Of a DNA stretch of 8,513 nt, positions 5,955-8,513 are shown piece after piece. Numbering within the stretch: the stretch's first letter is position 1; every line of letters starts with the position of its first letter. A program made the position numbers and the translations under genes. Below the pieces are notes generated by a model. That model saw only the letters and a program-made list of their open reading frames with translations. It was not told where the DNA came from and ran no database searches. Origin of the DNA: Candidatus Zixiibacteriota bacterium (GTDB taxonomy: Bacteria; Zixibacteria; MSB-5A5; SM1-73); NCBI GenBank assembly GCA_020341875.1, contig CP070839.1, positions 2,229,818 to 2,238,330 on the forward strand, given 5' to 3'.

Positions 5955-7532
5955 CTAACTCACCTTCTTTATCTTCAACAGCTCCAGTATCCGATCAAGC
6001 TCACGCAGCCTGAACAGGTAAGAAAAGACGAAATAGCTGGCCAAGCTCAGAATCAGAATCACCACAAGCGCCAGGATCTTCTCAGGTAGTGGGGCTGTCT
6101 CCAAATTCGGCCCGTAGAAGTTCAGGTATGCCCAGACTGCAAATCCCATCAGGGCGGCCGAAGATAGTATCCTGAAAGTGGTGCCCACGATATCTTTTCT
6201 GTCCAGTGGCCCGATCCGTTTGTCCAGAATCCTCAGCAGCAGAAAGAGATTGGTCATAGAGGCCACAGAAGCTGCCAGCGCCAATCCCTTAAATCCCATA
6301 GGCCCCATTAAGATTAGATTCAGAACGATGTTTACGGCGACCGCAACCACACTGGTCTTGACCGGGGTCTTGGTATCCCCCATTGAATAGAACGTGGAAG
6401 CGGTCAGCCTGACCGAGGAGTAGGCGAAAAGGCCGATGCAGTAAAACATCAAGGCCTGGGAAGTCGCCACGGTGTCGAGAAAGGTGAACCTGCCGTGCTG
6501 AAACAGAACCGAGATGACCGGCTTCGACGCCACCGCCAGGAAGACCGCCGATGGGATGGCCAGGTAGAAGACTAATTTCAGAGATGAGGCGAAGGTCGAC
6601 AGGACCTCACCCATCTCCTTTTTGGCCGCGTAGGCCGAGATGATGGGGAAGGTGACCGTTGCCACCGCCACGCCAAAAACGCCTATTGGAAACTGCATCA
6701 ACCGGAAACTGTAGTTCAAGTAGGAGACGCTCCCTTGAGGCAACAGGGAGGCTATCAGCGTATTGACGAATATGTTGACCTGGGTAGAGGCCAACCCCAA
6801 AGTAGCCGGAGCCATCAGCAGTAGAATTCGTTTGACTCCGGGATGACGGAAACTGATTCTGAAGCGATACTTGAATCCTATCTTTCTCAAAAGGGGAAGC
6901 TGAATGGCCAGTTGCCCGAATCCACCCAGAAGCACGCCTAAGGCCATGCCCATGATGGGCGGGTCAAAATAGGGCGAAAGAAAAATCCCGCCTGCGATCA
7001 TCCCCAGGTTGAACATGGTAGGGGCCAGGGCCGGCACCCCAAAGCGCCTGAAGGTATTCAAAACGCCCATCACCAGGGCAGCCACGGCAACCAGCAGCAG
7101 AAACGGGAACATGATGCGGGAAAGTCGGGTGGTCAGTTCCTGCTTGCCTGCCTCGTCGCCGAACCCTGGAGCGATCAATTGGACGATATACGGCGAAAAG
7201 ACGATCCCCAATATCACAACCACGCATAGAGTTATCAGAAGCAGGTTCAGCACCAGATTGGCCAATTCCCACGCTTTCTCCTTACCCTGGTTGGTGAGAT
7301 TATCGGTGAAAACGGGAATAAAGGCAGAGGAGAGGGCACCCTCGGCAAACAGATCGCGCAGCAGATTGGGTATGCGGAAGGCGGCGATGAAGGCGTCTGT
7401 GGCGAAACCGGCGCCGAAGAGATAGGCAAACACCTGCTCCCGCACCAAACCAAGAATGCGGGAGAGGAAGGTGGCCGAACTGACTACTCCGGTCGATCTG
7501 GCGATCCTGTCTTGTTCCCGATTTGAACTCAT
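5955..7532 (-). CDS. murJ: Lipid II flippase MurJ
   Basis: MurJ (MviN) moves the peptidoglycan precursor lipid II from the inner to the outer face of the cytoplasmic membrane; it belongs to the MOP transporter superfamily. The protein is 525 residues, close to the 511 of E. coli, and is a string of hydrophobic segments compatible with 14 membrane helices. The N-terminal family signature is intact: SRILGLVRE at 24-32, DAFIAAFRIPNLLRDLFAEG at 46-65, then SSAFIPVF. Arginines in this region (R25, R31, R53, R59) and D46 correspond to the positively charged cavity and conserved residues of the family. QHGRF and a conserved FYCIGLFAYS segment lie in the second half. The ATG at 7532 (reverse strand) gives the usual start just before the signature; the site before it is only a weak Shine-Dalgarno. 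It is transcribed away from rpsT and towards the barrel-protein gene. MurJ is often found near rpsT in deltaproteobacteria. Confidence 0.97.
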   Translation of the reverse strand: MSSNREQDRIARSTGVVSSATFLSRILGLVREQVFAYLFGAGFATDAFIAAFRIPNLLRDLFAEGALSSAFIPVFTDNLTNQGKEKAWELANLVLNLLLITLCVVVILGIVFSPYIVQLIAPGFGDEAGKQELTTRLSRIMFPFLLLVAVAALVMGVLNTFRRFGVPALAPTMFNLGMIAGGIFLSPYFDPPIMGMALGVLLGGFGQLAIQLPLLRKIGFKYRFRISFRHPGVKRILLLMAPATLGLASTQVNIFVNTLIASLLPQGSVSYLNYSFRLMQFPIGVFGVAVATVTFPIISAYAAKKEMGEVLSTFASSLKLVFYLAIPSAVFLAVASKPVISVLFQHGRFTFLDTVATSQALMFYCIGLFAYSSVRLTASTFYSMGDTKTPVKTSVVAVAVNIVLNLILMGPMGFKGLALAASVASMTNLFLLLRILDKRIGPLDRKDIVGTTFRILSSAALMGFAVWAYLNFYGPNLETAPLPEKILALVVILILSLASYFVFSYLFRLRELDRILELLKIKKVS

Positions 7533-7573
7533 CTCAAGGACTCAGGTTCCGGCCCAATGGGGGCACGATTCCG

Positions 7574-7590
7574 TCTCCTTTCTAAGGAGA
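7574..7590. repeat. Small perfect hairpin TCTCCTT/AAGGAGA
   Basis: TCTCCTT (7574-7580) and AAGGAGA (7584-7590) pair perfectly around the loop TCT. With the flanking GGGCCAG and the GGGGGTGAGGTT at 7646-7657 it resembles widespread intergenic palindromic repeats built from an AAGGAG hairpin followed by a GGTGAGGTT tail. Here the two parts would be split by the palindrome at 7607-7648. The family assignment is from memory and tentative. Confidence 0.5.
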
Positions 7591-7606
7591 GGGCCAGCTT
7601 GAAAAT

Positions 7607-7648
7607 CCCGCCTGCGGGGAGAACCATATGGTTCTCGCCAGCGGCGGG
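7607..7648. repeat. 42-nt imperfect palindrome with an 18-nt perfect core
   Basis: The core GAGAACCATATGGTTCTC (7619-7636) is a perfect palindrome. It is enclosed by CCCGCC (7607-7612) and GGCGGG (7643-7648), with two more pairs between, so 17 of 21 symmetric positions pair. On transcription towards murJ it would form a long hairpin in the leader. There is no adjacent T-run except T8 at 7678-7685, 29 bases beyond. It may be a REP-like or MITE-like insertion, or a binding site for a dimeric regulator. Confidence 0.65.
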
Positions 7649-7689
7649 GGTGAGGTTCACACAGGGCTAAGAAACTGTTTTTTTTGAGC

Positions 7690-7717
7690 TTGACAATAAA
7701 GATTTTTACTCTATATT
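7690..7717 (+). promoter_or_regulatory. Sigma-70-type promoter of rpsT
   Basis: TTGACA (7690-7695), a 16-bp spacer and TATATT (7712-7717) make a near-consensus vegetative promoter. A run of eight T (7678-7685) just upstream could act as an UP-like element. Transcription would begin near 7724, giving a leader of about 40 bases before the rpsT start codon. Confidence 0.75.
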
Positions 7718-7750
7718 CCGTAAACTGTAGGTCAACCGAGATGACAAAGC

Positions 7751-7756
7751 AAGGAG
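7751..7756 (+). promoter_or_regulatory. Ribosome binding site fixing the TTG start of rpsT
   Basis: AAGGAG ends 7 bases before TTG 7764. The nearby ATG at 7741 is out of frame, so this site decides in favour of the TTG start codon. Confidence 0.8.
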
Positions 7757-7763
7757 AAAAGCA

Positions 7764-8021
7764 TTGCCCACACATAAATCAGCCAAGAAAAGGCTCAAGA
7801 CCAACGAGAAGTCGAACGTAAGAAATCGAGCCGTCAAGTCTCGCATACGTTCACTGGTCAAGAATGCGGAAACCTCAGTTGATGAAGCCTCGCTGAAGGA
7901 GGCCGTTTCGCTCCTGGACCGAGCGGCAAGAAAGAAGGTCATTCATCCCAACAAGGCATCCCGCATGAAGTCTCGCTTGGCCAAGGCGGTACAAAAGAAG
8001 GCTGCGCCCGCCGCAACTTGA
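7764..8021 (+). CDS. rpsT: Small ribosomal subunit protein bS20
   Basis: bS20 binds 16S rRNA early in assembly of the 30S subunit. The 85-residue product has the usual length and signature: a basic start PTHKSAKKRLKTNEK, then RNRAVKSRIRSLVKN, and the conserved second half DRAARKKVIHPNKASRMKSRLAKAV (the last blocks at about residues 52-76). The protein is almost entirely helical and Lys/Arg-rich, as expected, with an Ala-rich tail. The start codon is TTG. In E. coli rpsT also starts with UUG, and that rare start is part of autogenous translational repression by S20; the same may hold here. It has its own promoter, is divergent from murJ, and converges on the flavoprotein gene with a 30-bp gap in which I see no terminator. 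Confidence 0.97.
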   Translation: MPTHKSAKKRLKTNEKSNVRNRAVKSRIRSLVKNAETSVDEASLKEAVSLLDRAARKKVIHPNKASRMKSRLAKAVQKKAAPAAT

Positions 8022-8051
8022 TTTGCCGGCACTTATCCCGCCTCGAGATAA

Positions 8052-8513
8052 TCACCACACCAGATGCTTCAGCAGGCGCAGGAGCCGGCGGTTCGACTTG
8101 AGGATCGTCTTGATCAGTGCGATGGGCTCGATTCCGGTGACGATCCTGTCATCGAAATAATCCTTCAGAAAGCAAACCGCCGCATCCATATCTTCGTCGG
8201 TCAGCTTCAGAAAGATGGCCCGGGAGTACGAATAAAACCTCAACTCACTTCCCTTTTCCTTCAACAGCCGGTCTTCATACCTTTTCAGGGTGGAAAACGA
8301 AGACCCTCCTTCCTTGATAAACTGGCTTGTCACCTCTCCCGCTATCTTGCCGGAAAGAAGCGCATTGGATATTCCTGCGCCGGAGAGCGAATCCACCAGC
8401 CTGCCGGCGTCTCCGATCAAAAGCACGTTTTCTTTCACCAGGCTCTTCTTCCGGTCGAACGCGGGCACCCCACCCATGGTGGATTCAATCACCCTGAAGC
8501 CAGAGAATCTCCT
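8052..8513 (-). CDS. Geranylgeranyl reductase-family flavoprotein, C-terminal part
   Basis: The reading frame is open to the right edge of the window, so the gene is partial; the GTG at 8492 is internal, since sensible in-frame sequence (RRFSGFR) precedes it. The visible part contains ENVLLIGDAGRLVDSLSGAGISNALLSGKIAGE, summarised as the GDA motif that contacts the FAD ribityl chain (Gly and Asp codons at 8409-8414) followed by the G-x-G-I-x-x-A-x-x-S-G-x-x-A helix. This arrangement is typical of the geranylgeranyl reductase/FixC group of FAD-dependent oxidoreductases, which reduce isoprenoid double bonds or quinones. The remainder is a helical tail ending in KHLVW. The N-terminal dinucleotide-binding motif is outside the window, so substrate cannot be inferred. 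Confidence 0.85.
   Translation of the reverse strand, partial: RRFSGFRVIESTMGGVPAFDRKKSLVKENVLLIGDAGRLVDSLSGAGISNALLSGKIAGEVTSQFIKEGGSSFSTLKRYEDRLLKEKGSELRFYSYSRAIFLKLTDEDMDAAVCFLKDYFDDRIVTGIEPIALIKTILKSNRRLLRLLKHLVW

Noticed and set aside
7009..7425. 138-codon + strand reading frame opposite murJ
   Set aside because: It lies wholly within the highly conserved N-terminal half of murJ and is Arg/Ser-rich shadow sequence.
7668..7696. Reverse-strand TTGTCA with TTCTTA as a murJ promoter overlapping the rpsT promoter
   Set aside because: The -10 candidate matches the consensus too poorly to call.
8022..8051. Terminator between rpsT and the flavoprotein gene
   Set aside because: No stem-loop with a T-run is visible on either strand in the 30-base gap.

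Overview
The window reads as a chromosomal stretch of a Gram-negative (diderm) bacterium outside the well-studied lineages. Ribosomal protein S20 and the lipid II flippase MurJ mark it as bacterial, and a signal-peptide-bearing beta-barrel protein points to an outer membrane. I cannot name the phylum; the pairing of rpsT with murJ and the architecture of the barrel protein would suit a deltaproteobacterium-like or candidate-phylum genome.

Layout. Bases 1-673 hold no supported gene. They begin with a dense cluster of GACCTG-type inverted repeats (29-117) and continue as a long leader with two smaller hairpins. Bases 674-5879 hold four genes on the + strand: two small secreted beta-rich proteins, a two-domain periplasmic protein resembling a pilus-type chaperone, and an 1104-residue outer-membrane beta-barrel protein. 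The last three are tightly packed (9-bp gap, then an ATGA overlap). The first two are separated by a 14-bp perfect stem-loop. I read the set as a divergent chaperone-usher-like export system for surface subunits. The barrel protein carries, between two C-terminal prealbumin-like modules, a segment that closely resembles the front half of SpoIID, a peptidoglycan lytic transglycosylase. This is the most unusual thing in the window.

Bases 5955-8513 are housekeeping: murJ on the - strand, a 231-bp divergent intergenic region with a 42-nt imperfect palindrome and a clear sigma-70-type promoter, rpsT starting with TTG on the + strand, and the C-terminal part of a geranylgeranyl-reductase-family flavoprotein on the - strand that runs off the right edge.

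How the genes could work together (inference). The two small proteins would be exported by Sec, held by the 282-residue chaperone-like protein in the periplasm, and passed through the 1104-residue barrel to the surface. The stem-loop after the first gene, plus the weak start of the second, would make the first protein the most abundant subunit. The SpoIID-like segment could let the barrel protein bind or locally open peptidoglycan.
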